This document shows, piece after piece, positions 10,140-21,600 of a stretch of DNA of 64,000 nt (its first letter is position 1; every line of letters begins with the position of its first letter). The stretch covers positions 1 through 64,000 of the forward strand of contig JASANE010018658.1 of assembly GCA_030248225.1 (NCBI GenBank). Direction: 5' to 3'. The notes beneath the pieces were generated by a model that was not told the DNA's origin, searched no databases, and was given only the letters and a program-made list of their open reading frames with translations. The translations under genes were made by a program, and so were the position numbers. Source of the stretch: Trileptium ribeirensis. Its lineage: Eukaryota; Nematoda; Enoplea; Enoplida; Thoracostomopsidae.

Positions 10140-11600
10140 CAAAATCAAATACAGCCGCAAGGCAATGAGGAAAAGGCGGGTCGGCCTTGCTAACTATAAG
10201 TTGGCTTAAGGGTTAATCCTCATTTGAGGACCTTCGTTGATCGAGAGTGCGGGCCGATATAGGGCCAGGCCGAAAAATTTAGTTCATCCGCCGCCGGACT
10301 AACAAACTAGCGGTTTACAGTAGTGCTTATGGGAACCAGTGGTTCACCGGTGAGCAGAGGAAGCCGGCGCAGTCCGGGCAAATTAGACGGAATGGCGGTG
10401 CACCTGGTATCCCCAACTTTGGTGTAGTTCTCCTAAAGCCACAGCTTCTTCTCAGATTTGCGTTTTTGCGACATGTACTCAAATGTTTAAATAAATACTG
10501 GTACGTTGAGATGCGTCGAGCAAAAAGTTATTTCCTTCGGCCTACCATACAATGCTACGTGCTGACATGAACGTGATCGCTCAAGAAAATAGTGTGGTGA
10601 ACTGCCAAACATCAAATGCTTGGTCCAAACTGAGTAATGCAGCCATTTGATAAAAAGAGTTCGGATGTACAAAGGTTAATGTGCCATTGCATAAGTGTAT
10701 CGGTTGCCAGCGGTTGGGTATTTTTAACAGTAAAGGTAAAAAATCTTGGAATATGGTAGGCATGCTATTTCCTCGTGCATATACCATAACTTAAGTTATT
10801 AGTTTTCAAAAAGTATAGAAAGCAACAGGGCATTTTTCAATCACTTCGCTCGTGTAAACACAACCTCCACGCAAATGCGCTAGTGTGTATGAGTTTGGAT
10901 TTCGGTTGGGATGACTGCAATGACTAGATTATAGATAGTCGTAAACTAAAACTAATCATTAAAGAAATCAGGACCTCTACTTATAATATGAACAAACAAC
11001 CAATAGTCACGCTGAATTTGGCCTTGAAAGCAGACTCGGAGGGGTAGTATAGGTACTACAATGGATTTAGTTGCAAAAACGTAATTAATTTCAATTTTGA
11101 TAACGAAACAATGGCATGACGCAAAATAGCCCTAGATGCACCGATACGATAGCAACGATTACTATAGCAATCCATATTTATCATGGTGTTACCTTTAAAC
11201 AAGCAAGCTTGGTGTTGGTGTCTGATATTGGCTGTCTGACGCCTGACTATAACAATGGCTTGGATATATCTTAGAAATATATATTAAAGAGAACGGAACT
11301 ATAGCATTTCATTTATGCTGCTGAGAGTTACACTGGCAGATAAGCTTTCTCGGTCCTATTTGTGTTCACTTAGAAAGCAGTATTGTGTGAATTACCCGTT
11401 TCGCTGTCAAAAGTTAGCTATGTAGAGATAAGAGTTCAATTTTATTTTTGTTTCAGTTTTAGCTTCACGTTCTTGGAATCAGCGGCACTACATCGACAGC
11501 TGGAGTGTTAGTTATTTCTTTAATTGTTATATTTACTTATTGATTACCTAGCTAAACCGGTTGAATTTCATTATATGAGTTTTGCGGCGAATTTCTGGTT
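10140..11600. other. No gene seen
   Basis: AT-rich sequence with only short frames, ending at the left direct repeat of the gypsy element. Confidence 0.3.
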
Positions 11601-11620
11601 TTTAATGTGTTTGTCGAGGG

Positions 11621-11877
11621 CTTATTGGCTAGGGGAGTCCAAAATCCTTAAAATTCGGAATTTTTCATATTTTTGTTTATTTAACGGCCTATAAAATTTA
11701 CTTGGAGATTTTTTCTTAAAATTTTAACTTCCTAAGTTAGCCCAATTTGCATGTTAGTTACTATTTGGTTGTTTTAGCTATCTAATGTTGAGTTTTGTTT
11801 TTGTGTAGTAGCCAGTCGTTACGTTTTGGAGATGAAATTGGTATGGTGCACGATTGTAACAGTTCGGCAGAGGAAAC
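11621..11877 (+). repeat. Left LTR (5') of the gypsy element
   Basis: This block matches 23170-23410 over its whole length with substitutions and small indels: shared landmarks are GGCTAGGGGAGTCC, TTTGTTTATTTAACGGC, ACTATTTGGTTGTTTTAG and GGTATGGTGCACGATTG. Exact ends are uncertain because no clean TG...CA termini or target duplication can be read. Confidence 0.75.
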
Positions 11878-11899
11878 AGGACGGAACACTACGAAGCAA

Positions 11900-12490
11900 A
11901 TCAAAACCAAATCGGTGCAAGTCGAACGCAATTCTACACTAATCGAAATCAACCCGACGTAAATTGCGATCATTTCAATGCAACCACGGAAAGATTCGGC
12001 GCAAAACCAAGACGATACGTACAATTGAAATGAAGGCCGAATAGAAACAAGTGACAATCAATTCGGTGCAAAGAAAAGCGCATTCGGTGCAATTCAAACG
12101 CGATTCAATATGAACCGAGGTCAAACCGAAGCAAACTACCAACAGACCGGTGCAAGTAAAGAACCAACCGGTGCAGACCAAAATCGATACAACGTAAACG
12201 ACAACCAAGCTGATATAGACTGCAACCAATTCGGTGCAATTCAAACGCAATCGAGTGCAAGCCCAGAACAACTCGGTGCAAATTGCAACGAAATCAGTGC
12301 AAACCATTACCGATTGTACATGAACCAAATACTACAGAACACGAATCAAGACCAAGTCGCTACGAATAATGAACGACGCGGTGCAAACCAAACGCAATAC
12401 GGTGCAATTCAAGATCGAACCGGTGCAAAAAGGAACGAACCGGTGCAAATCAAACGAGGAACATATGGAAACAACTACAAGTTCCAAGCG
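11900..12490 (+). pseudogene. Gag N-terminal region made of a 7-residue (21 bp) repeat
   Basis: The DNA is a degenerate 21 bp tandem repeat centred on TCGGTGCAA. In the frame opened at 12110 it reads as successive heptads such as NYQQTGA, SKEPTGA, DCNQFGA, IQTQSSA, SPEQLGA, NNERRGA, NQTQYGA and IQDRTGA, about 17 units. The pattern is a polar Asn/Gln-rich heptad ending in Gly-Ala. Repeats also extend upstream (11905-12110) where the frame is broken. It sits between the left LTR and the capsid-like part of gag. The antisense frame shows a mirrored Cys-Thr repeat that is only a shadow. Confidence 0.6.
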
Positions 12491-12499
12491 TGACAACAA

Positions 12500-12795
12500 A
12501 CTGCGGTGCAAATCAAAACACAAATGGATGCAATCGAATGCAAACACCGTACGTGATGACGAACCATGGGGCGTTTCAAACTATGACCACATAAGTACAA
12601 CCAATAGCAACCGGTGCAGTACAAGGCGATGTGTACAGATATTACGGTGCAACACCCATGGTACCGCAGTACAATCAAATTCCACTCGCGGGAAGCAACT
12701 CGATGATTAATCAAGGAGCACCTTTGGCAACAGCAACACCTTATGTATGCTAATACCATCAACCACAACAAGCGGTAACAACAACGAGCCAAACC
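12500..12795 (+). other. Gag linker, frame broken
   Basis: Gln/Asn-coding sequence continues, with CAACAA-type codons and no stable frame. It joins the heptad repeats to the capsid-like gag segment. Confidence 0.35.
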
Positions 12796-13390
12796 ATGAA
12801 CCAAGTACAAGAAGCACAACAAAACAACGACTTGATGACAAAAATGATTGAAGCATTAATCAAAGTGGCAACCAAAGAAACGACACAAGTTCCGAGTACA
12901 ACACAACAATCAATCGGTCAAGCGATCATGGTCGAGATGGAGAATGAAGTTCGATATCTACAACCGTACAAGGGCGATTCAAGCTTCGAGAAATTTTGAA
13001 AAGAACTCGAGAAAGCGTTGACTCAAGACGGAATAGATGACGAACAAGTGAAGTTGCGAGTCCGGAAGGCGAAAATGCGTGGAAAGGCAGAAGAATACTT
13101 GGAAGTACTAACACTCGAAAACGCTAAAGAACTGAGTAACTATAACGAATTGGACAAGAAGTTCAAGGAAAGATTTGACGTGCCGACGACGTTAACGAAC
13201 CACATGATCAAGCTACAAAGTCTACGGCAAACTGGAACAGTCAAAGACTTTTCTGATGGACTACAGGTCTATGCAGCAAGAAATTGACTGCGAAAGGCAT
13301 GCCTGAACCAATTGTTGAAGTTGCTCGTTGATCACCTGGTTAAAGAACGAAACCCAAAACCGACTATGCGTGACATAGAAAGAAACCTTC
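12796..13390 (+). pseudogene. Gag capsid-like domain with in-frame TGA codons
   Basis: One frame runs from 12796 with TGA at 12997-12999 and again at 13285-13287. Around these it reads coherently: VRYLQPYKGDSSFEKF, stop, KELEKALTQDGIDDEQVKLR, then KAEEYLEVL, then ELDKKFKERFDVP. This is the retrotransposon gag pattern. After about 13390 the coherent text moves by one base to the phase of the next segment. The stops are consistent with simple decay (for example Trp TGG to TGA). Confidence 0.6.
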
Positions 13391-13962
13391 GCAATATTGA
13401 CAGAAAAAGCCGAAGCGGTGGAGAACCTCGATCAACAAATGACTCAAGGATTGGAAAGTACAATCGAGCAACGACCAAGATATCGGGAGATCCAATCCAA
13501 TCGACCAGATCAACCGAACGCCAACCAAACGAGACCAAGCATGAGTCAACGGATAGGGCGACCCAGAATACAAAGACCGCAAATGCAATGGCGACCGCAG
13601 CGGTTTAACAATCAACCGATGCAACCACGACAACTACAACAGCAACAAGTTGCACAACCATGGGTAACGCCGATACCGATGATACCGATACAAACCGGGA
13701 AGAATTACCAACACCAATGCAACCGTACTACGGACAAGCGGGAATGCAACAACCGATAGCGCAAACGATGCAACCCATGCAAGTACCGCAACAATCGATG
13801 CAACCACAAATGAATTGGCAACAACAGCAACAATAAAGAATGCCAATAACGATGGCAAATCAACAGCAACAGAACCGACAGACACTGATGAATTAAGCGC
13901 CACCAAGGTGTAACAATTGTGGAGGAATAGGTGAACAATTGGGCCATAGAACGGAACGATGT
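13391..13962 (+). pseudogene. Gag Gln-rich C-terminus and CCHC-like zinc knuckle
   Basis: The frame from 13397 reads TEKAEAVENLDQQMTQG, then a Gln/Pro/Arg/Met-rich tract. Beyond 13741 the first phase returns, with repeated QQP, MQP and QQQQ. A knuckle-like sequence lies at 13909-13962: C-x2-C-G-x7-H-x4-C (CNNCGG ... GHRTERC). Canonical gag knuckles have four residues between the second Cys and the His; here there are eight. CCHC knuckles bind element RNA. Confidence 0.55.
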
Positions 13963-14205
13963 GCCCTAAGAAACGCGGGGCAAACTACAAGAGAAACCCG
14001 AATGGAAAATCAACAACAGAATAAAAAGCGATATCGTATACTGTCAAGTCGACCAAATCAATCAAACGAGACGATGAACAATCGACTATCAAAAGCGAGC
14101 AGAGTAGAAAGAAAAGAGAATACTCAAAAGGAATTCGAGAAAATAGAAGATATATCCGTAGACGAAAAGAAAGAAACGTTCATGGAAGTGAAACATGTGG
14201 ATTAA
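13963..14205 (+). pseudogene. Gag-protease linker
   Basis: The frame in phase with the knuckle continues through a basic, Asn/Gln-rich then Glu/Lys-rich stretch to a TAA at 14203-14205. The phase is unchanged into the protease, so this single stop separates them. Confidence 0.5.
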
Positions 14206-14685
14206 TCAGAAGAACATGAACCGTGTAGAGATTCGACAGTCCTGTCAAGGTACTGCATTAGCGCGTACCTGGAAGGAAATAAGAAGCTCCGAGGTTTAGT
14301 CTATACGGGATCGCAAATAACAATCATTAGTGAAGAACAATACGAAAGACACTTCAAGCATCTACCACTCAAGGAAACCGCACTATGCGCAGTTGCATTC
14401 AATGGGCATCTAACAGAAAGAGCGGTAGGATACTTCTTCGTACAAGTCCATCTCGAAAAGAATGTACGCAAGATACGGTTCATCGTAATCAGGAACTTTA
14501 CGAAAGTGGCAATATATAGACACGACTTCCTGGCTGCATTCGAATTGGTGATCGACTATCAACAACTACGGATCAAGGCGAATTGTCAACGATACCACAT
14601 TGTTGGAGAACTGAGGAAATGGGATCGATCAGCCAAGAAGATGATCATCACATCGAAATCTGCAAGTGTTCATACAGACAAGTGA
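14206..14685 (+). pseudogene. Retropepsin domain with active-site Asp replaced
   Basis: The frame after the TAA at 14203-14205 stays open for 159 codons to a TGA at 14683-14685, without an early ATG. It reads LRGLVYTGSQITIISEEQY where retropepsins have the active-site D-T/S-G, and later a C-terminal pattern ending HDFLAAFELVIDYQQLRIK that corresponds to the usual G-x-DFL segment. The catalytic Asp is a Tyr here (TAT), which would inactivate the enzyme. The protease normally cleaves the gag-pol polyprotein. The position between gag knuckle and RT confirms the assignment. Confidence 0.7.
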
Positions 14686-15255
14686 TCCCACCATGGTCAG
14701 CGAAGCTCATCGAAGTGAAGATTACGGAAGGAACAAAAGAGGGGACACAGTAGTAGCGGAACCATTGATGAAGACCAACCATGGATTGGCAATGCCAAAG
14801 TGGACGAAGACAACATCATGATACCGGTGTGCAACCTAAACACAGTCGATATGGAGATAATTGAAGATCAACCATTGCTACGGAAAGTCGAAGAAACGAT
14901 CGTGAAAACAGTAATTGATGAAGAGAAAGCACACAGAGCGATTGATCGGTTCGAGCGAAAAGAAATAAAGATCCAATCAAGGAGGCAAGAAGACGAGCCA
15001 AAATGGATTACAGTCGGAAAAAGAGGAAAGCCGATAATCAAATCATGGACTGGCGAAATCCAGATAAAGAATCCACAAACGATATCACTTGTGGATACGG
15101 AAGTTCAAGAAACAAAGAAAGAACAACGACGGTTCAACATCGAACAATTCCAAGATCAAGTGATACGCCAAACCGAGCATATGAGCAATATTGAACTTCC
15201 GGCCGAAATCGATTTCGAAATCGAAATCGAGAAAAATCCGTTGCCGATAAAGTAG
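14686..15255 (+). pseudogene. Protease-RT linker
   Basis: From 14800 to a TAG at 15253-15255 the same phase is open and encodes a charged segment (KAHRAIDRFERKEIKIQSRR, WITVGKRGKPIIKSW). It resembles the spacer before RT seen in gypsy polyproteins. There is no catalytic motif. The sequence 15256-15387 leads directly into RT. Confidence 0.45.
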
Positions 15256-15387
15256 GAAAGGCATACCTGGCAACCGTACTGCGCAACTATCAAGACGTCT
15301 TTTCGAAATCGGACTTCGACATCAGGATCAACACGCAAGTGGAACACTACATCCAAACCAAGGGTCGAGAAACCAGTACAACAACCA

Positions 15388-15957
15388 ATGCGACGTCTAC
15401 CGTATGTGGACCGAAACCAAGCAAGCAAGCAAGTCCAAGAGATGTTGGATCAAGGAGTGATCAGAAGATCCTACAGTCCGTGGGCGTCACCGATCGTATC
15501 GACCAACAAGAAGGATGGATCAAAAAGATTTTGTGCCGACTACAGAATACTCAACTCAATTACAAAGCGTGACAGTTTTCCGTTACCTCGAAATGAAGAA
15601 AGAGACGTTACGTTGGACGCGTTACGTGGAGCGAAGTATTTTTCAACCTTGGACCTCAAGTCGGGATATTGGCAAGTCCCGATGAATGAACAAGATAAAG
15701 AAAAGACCGCGTTCATCTGTTATGATGGTCTATTTGAATTCAACGTCATGCCGTTCGGATTGACGAACGTTCCTGCAACATTCCAAAGAATGATGCAGTT
15801 AATCCTAGCGGGGGTCCTGATGGAATCGTGCATATGTTACCTCGATGACATAATTTTTCGACGTCATACTAGGACCATTTATACGTCATCAGCCAGATAC
15901 TACAGCGTCTTCGCGAAGCGAGCCTCTAAGCAAATGGAGCAAGGTGCGAATTTTTGA
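15388..15957 (+). pseudogene. Ty3/gypsy reverse transcriptase
   Basis: A long open segment with all core RT blocks: QEMLDQGVIRRSYSPWASPIV, FCADYRILNSITKRDSFPLP, FSTLDLKSGYWQVPM (first catalytic Asp), FNVMPFGLTNVPATFQRMM, and CYLDDIIF (the YLDD catalytic pair). It copies element RNA to DNA in the particle. After YLDD the text degrades and a TGA occurs at 15955-15957; the thumb and connection continue shifted by one base at 15944-16195 (FLGLTAYYRQFVPDC). The catalytic residues are intact although the polyprotein is broken. Confidence 0.85.
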
Positions 15958-16195
15958 AAGAAGAAATCCCATTCCCGGGATACATCGTGTCGAACACAGG
16001 AAATCCGGTTTTTCAACTCAGGAAATTTCAGCGAATCCTGGAAAGATCGAGAAAACACAGAATCTCTTGAAACCGAAAACGGTGACGCAACTCAAGAGCT
16101 TCCTTGGCTTAACAGCATACTACAGACAATTTGTACCTGACTGTGGAACAATAGCAGCGCCACTCTACATCACCAACAACGATCAAGAATGGTGA
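15944..16195 (+). pseudogene. RT thumb / connection segment
   Basis: This frame reads LLKPKTVTQLKSFLGLTAYYRQFVPDCGTIAAPL, the conserved gypsy segment between RT and RNase H. It overlaps the end of the RT frame by 14 bp in a different phase, which marks a one-base shift, and ends at TGA 16193-16195. Confidence 0.7.
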
Positions 16196-16233
16196 AGTTC
16201 AGTCAACTGTGAACGGAGGATACAAAACAAGCT

Positions 16234-16578
16234 TTGGATACCCTGAAAACCAAGATGATAACACCTCCGGTATTGGGATACTCGGATCCGTACAGGCCGT
16301 TTATCCTGTACACTGACGCAAGCAAGCATGGTATCGGATACATCCTATCTCAAGAAGACGAAGCGGGGAACGAACATGTCGTCCATTACGGCAGCAACAA
16401 GTATCGCGACGAAGAAACCCGGTACTCGATAACGGAACAAGAATGCCTGGCAGTAATTCGTACGGTCAAACACTTCCGGCCATACTTATTGGGAAACCAA
16501 ATAACGATCATCACGGACCATGCACCATTGGTCCATATCCTCAATAAGAAACGACAATTGGAACAAATGACCGTATGA
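16234..16578 (+). pseudogene. Ty3/gypsy RNase H domain
   Basis: The segment reads FILYTDASKHGIGYIL (catalytic Asp), YSITEQECLAVIRTVKHF (catalytic Glu) and TIITDHAPL (catalytic Asp), the D-E-D pattern of gypsy RNase H. It ends at TGA 16576-16578. The same phase continues through a TAA to VYKPGRYHQNADCMSRQP near 16630-16680, the conserved end of the domain. RNase H removes element RNA from the RNA-DNA hybrid. Confidence 0.8.
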
Positions 16579-16689
16579 TTGGCGAGAATGGCGAACAAGA
16601 TCCTCAAGTAACAGTACACAATCGTATACAAACCAGGACGATACCATCAGAATGCGGATTGCATGTCAAGACAACCAGTAGTCCCTGGA

Positions 16690-17440
16690 ACCCAAAATTT
16701 GAAATCGGATGGCGAAGAAACAAAGAACCAGTACAAACCACTGGTGAGTAAGAGAACTGGCGGAGAACCAATGACAAGCAATCCAAATAAGAACGAAAGA
16801 AGCCAATAAGAAGAAGCAAAAAACGAGAACTCAAGGAAGATCAACGTAAAGGAAATTTAAGAATTAAAAAGCATCCGATAGCTGTGGTGGATCAAGAAGA
16901 ATCTGACTCTGAGGCATCTCTGATATTAGAAACAGAGGTATAAGTACAACCAACACAAGGAGAAGACAGTCAGTGGCCGATAGCGAAAGCCAAAACGAAA
17001 CCGGAAAAGGTAAAGAACTAGTAACCGGTGGCGGACAGAAGAAGTATAACCGAAAGAAACAAGAAAAGAAAGGTCCGCAAGACGTACAAAACCAAAGGAA
17101 GGGTCGAAGAAAAACGGACCTAAGAAATCCAGTGAATAACAACAAAAAGCTTCAACAAGTAGAAACGTAATAACACTCAGTGACGATAGCGAAGAAGAGA
17201 ATCAACCGGTTATGGTAGAAACAGCGGAAGAAAAAGATAGCATACCTAAACTATTCAATGAGGAAAAACAGACTGAGCAACCGCTGCCGCAACGACGGAA
17301 ACAACCAAAAAGGAGCGAGTAGAACCGTTGCTAGAGATTGATCAAACTACGATACCGACAGAACATGAAGAAAGAATAGAATTGGAGGAAGAACGGATCA
17401 ACCAGACGATCCTGAAGAACCAGAAATAACTGAAGCCGAA
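16690..17440 (+). other. RNase H-integrase spacer, Lys/Glu-rich
   Basis: Short frames rich in Lys, Glu, Asn and Gln with many stops. It separates RNase H from integrase and is longer than the usual spacer. No motif is recognised. Confidence 0.4.
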
Positions 17441-18600
17441 ATGTACTCACAGTACTTTCGATTAGAACCGCCATGGACACCCGACGAGTTGGTACGGGCT
17501 CAAAACGAAGGCCCATGTATCCATTCGTTTAAACATTACATCGAAAACAACGAATTTTTGGATACGACACCCGAGTTCGAAAAGAAATGGATCGTGACAC
17601 ATGAACACCGGTTCGTGATTCTTTGGCGACATCCTGTACCGACTACGAAGAAATGATCGACCTCAACAAACTGAACCATGGGGATTCCAGATCGTCGTAC
17701 CTCCTAATTTCCGACGACCACTATTTGAAATGTACCACGCATCGAAATATGGAGGACATTTGGGATTTGAGAAAGTATGGTTGAAAATGACACGAAAATG
17801 TTTCTGGACAAGTATGACCTACGACAATACATCGAAGAATGTATTCCGTGTGCCCGATTTCGACAAGGACGAAACGAAGAAACTCGCTTCAACCGATCAA
17901 GGCCCTAGCACCACTCCACATGCTACGGATCGGCATTATTGGACCCCTTCCGCCAACTCAATCCGGTAACAAATTCATTAGCTGCTTCGTGGATCACTTC
18001 ACGAAATGGCCAGAAGCCTTCGCAGTGCCAGACCAAACAGCTAGCACGATTACCAAACATTTTATTGAAAGAATCGTGTGCCGACATGGAGTCTCTCGAG
18101 TAGTATTAACAGATCAAGGACCCTGCTTTACCGCGAGAATTTTACGAAAAATTGGCACAAATCGGAACAAAGAAGGTGTATTCAGCACCTTACCATGATT
18201 AAGCGAACGGACTCGTCGAAACATGGAACCAAACACTTAAAGCGATGTTGAAACCAACAACAGAATTAGTCCCCGACAAGTGGGACGAATTCTTGGAACC
18301 ATTATGTCTCGCATATCGAACAACAGTCCATGGACAATAACTGGACAAACCCCATTCTTCTTATTACACGGTCGCGACCCTGATTTACCGGAAGAAAACC
18401 CAATCCACGGATACTTAACAACAACCACTGACGAAGGATACGCACCCCAACTAATTGATAAACTAATAACAGCATGGGAGTAAGTTCGAAAACGATTATT
18501 TCTAGCGCAAACGCAATATAGACAGTAAATATTTTGATAGAAGAGCAAAGAAAAGATCTTTCGAAAATGGGGACCTAGTATTAATCAAACATCCGAACAA
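17441..18600 (+). pseudogene. Ty3/gypsy integrase, frameshifted
   Basis: In order: an N-terminal ELVRAQNEG segment (17441-17656); an H2C2 zinc finger with HASKYGGHLG and C-x2-C near 17735-17860; the catalytic core at 17839-18198 with FVDHFTKWPEAF and VVLTDQGPCF (second Asp); NGLVETWNQTLKAM (catalytic Glu, near 18205-18250); and a C-terminal segment with YRTT and FFLLHGRDP. Further on, YFDRRAKKRSFENGDLVLI is at about 18530-18590. At the first catalytic position the text reads GIIGPLP where an Asp precedes IIGPLP in the family, so that residue seems lost. Frameshifts occur near 17835 and 18198, and there are stops in the last part. Integrase inserts the cDNA. Confidence 0.8.
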
Positions 18601-18699
18601 ATCTTCAATGGGACCCTATAGTAGTGCGTACCACCCAGAATTCGATATTCTTTCGGGTAGTAGAAGTAAAAGTTCCGAACATTTTATTAGTAAAAGTCG

Positions 18700-21600
18700 G
18701 TAGTGCAACCCAACGCCCAAAATGGTATAACTGCACGCAATTCAAGCATTTTGGAGGCGATCCCGAAGATTACGCGGGTTATGAAGCCAATTAAGGCGTG
18801 TCCAAAAAGAACACACCAGCATCTAGCACCTGAAGATTACTATTGTGGAAGATGCAAAGGGTCATGGAAAGAAGATAACGAAACAGGATTGATCATAACA
18901 TGGCAAATTTACAAATACAAGTGTGCGAATTACGGGTAATAATAATTGCGGTAGTGGAGACGGCGAAAGCTGTGCTTTGACGAACGAGACAAAACGGGTC
19001 AAAACGAAATTCAACTCGAACGACAAAAAGAACGGTCGGAATTACGATCGACGAACGAATCAATCAGTAATAAAAGAACGACCCAAGAAACAACGGTCAA
19101 TAATCGGAGATTCAACGCACGAAGCAACGCGCGAAAAGTGAATGACGACCTAAAGAATGGCTGTTCAACGACGGTATCTATACAAACCATAACCCGAGCC
19201 AGATGAACTTCACGCCGGGCCTGAACGATAGAATAACATCATTTCACGTTACACGGTGGTGGCAACGGTGGACAAACTAACAGTTCGGATTCGATATCAG
19301 AACGGGAAAAGTGACAATCATAATTGAAACCGAAGAAAGCGCAAACCAGTTTGCCAAAATCATTCAATTGGCACGTACGAATATCTTGTCAATCGCAACG
19401 ATGGTGGCAAAAATCACAGCATACAAACTCAAGGCATTTACATTGGAAAGAATTCCGAAATTTTGTGAAGAACATGGTATTCATCCAGACTGCATGGATC
19501 GATAGTGAATTCTGGCACAATACGATACGTTTAACGGCGACATTTCACAGTTCAAGGGACGAATACCAGAGGTGCATTATAAAGAATTAAAGCCAGAAGG
19601 CGGAAACATCATATTGTGAAATACGAATACGAAAAACCCATATGGGACGCGTCGTTTAAAGATCAACCATATCCAGCAACATTGACAACTATCGATATGG
19701 ACGAATTACAAAAATTGCTGGGCGAATAAAGAAGAATGACGACGCTAGAACTTGTGGAACACTATGTCCTTAAAAGAAGGGGCGCATCAGCAGAATATTG
19801 CGAGAAGATTCAAGATAGCAAAAAGTTATTCGCCGCGACGCGATCCAGATACCAAGGAGGACAATGGAAAGAAAGCTTGTGGACGATTACCCAAGTACTG
19901 CAACACAGCCGTGACGCAACCTTGCTATTTCCAGCGTTACTCGCGACCAATCGAGCCGGCCAAGATCGCGAGACTCATCGAGTAGGAGTAGAAGATCGGA
20001 ACAACTGCCGAAGTATAATCAGTCAGCATGAAACGATACGAAAATTATAGGCCGGTATGGTATGGAAGACAACAACATCAAGAAGGAAAAGACTTTGGCA
20101 CCAAGTGATAGAGGAGCGCCATAGTTACGCGAAACAAAGAATCTCGCGCAAAGATGTGAAGAAAAAGCATCAGAGTATGGGTTTGACGTAGAAATCGTCA
20201 AACTGATGAGTGTAGATCAGAAAGTAGAATTTTACCACGGTGTCATGAGTTGGTCGGAACAAGATTTTGCGGTCGTAGATGTGTACCTGACATCGTCCCG
20301 GTACAGAGGCGCTCAAGGAGTCACGGTTGATTATATTCGATTACGTCGGTTTTGAATCGGTTTGCTTCTGCACCCTTTCAACATCAGTCCCACAACAAAG
20401 GAAGAACGAGAGCAAGTTCAAAAAGACTACAAAGAACGAAAGGATAAAGACTTAAAAGAAGGATGGACATCTGCCGAGAAGAAAGAACTGATGGGATGAT
20501 ATGGCAAATACTGGAACGAGCAATTCGAAAACAAATGCTGGACGAGCAAGAAGAACGACAACGTCAGGAGATGCCAGCTGCAGAGGAATCGATAGACCGG
20601 AGCAACGGAGCAATCCCAAGATGGTACGAAAGAGTTTCACAGCAACAACCAGTGGGAACACCAAGACCAATACAACAAGTGAGAAGCTTAAAAGAACTAG
20701 TTACAAGAGGCAACGATCCTCGAATCAAAGAAGGATCGTAACCAGTAAAAAACGGGCACGAAAGCAACACCAAAAGATCGGTAGAAACAGTACCGATCAC
20801 TAAAGCTGATCGGAAAGCGGTGAAACAAACACCAATACCAACGTTCGAAGAACCGGAACCGACAATAATACCACCAATCAGTGCGCCACGAAAATGGTCT
20901 TCAAGTGAACCTTAACGAGCAGTACACGTAGATTTTCGACTTCAATATCTACATCAATAGAAGGAACGAGTATAGGGAAACTATCAGGACCGGAAAAACG
21001 ACATCATGGCAGCCAAGCAAGCATAACATCGATTGAATCGGGACAAGTAATACAAAGCCCCGAATTGATAACAATCGATGTCGAAGTGACGGAAGCGCTG
21101 ATAGACCCCGATAGGAAGATGGTTATGTACGAAAAAGAATCATTCGTACCAAAAGATATCGTGTTAGCGGAAATCAAGATGATTCAAAGCATTATTCTAG
21201 ACAAGATCGACGAAGCAAACAGAATGATTGAAACAAACGAAAGAATATGGGCAGAAAAATACAATACTGAACACGAAGTGAAGGAAGGTGCAGGAAGCCC
21301 ACAGCACATACTAAAGAAGCCAGAATGATCAAAGAACAGTGGAATTATCGGAAACATGATCTGATAAAGAAAGATCAAGAAATTGCACAATTGCAACAAA
21401 ACCAAATGGAAGCAATAAATACCGAAAAACACACCGCAACTCCATCAACTCACAGAACAATCGCTGGCACGAATACAAAAACTACAAAAAGAAATCTAAG
21501 AAAAAGACGAAACGAATCGGGAATAGTCAGAGCGTTCAATCAAAGTCAATATCAGGTGGCTAAAATGGACCGAGAGATCAAAGCAAAAGAACAAGCCCTC

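Noticed and set aside
11975..12547. Minus-strand Cys/Thr-rich ORFs
   Set aside because: They are the antisense image of the plus-strand 21 bp repeat.
12997..16578. Repeated in-frame TGA codons as evidence of stop recoding
   Set aside because: TAA, TAG and frameshifts are mixed in and active-site residues are lost, so ordinary decay explains the stops.
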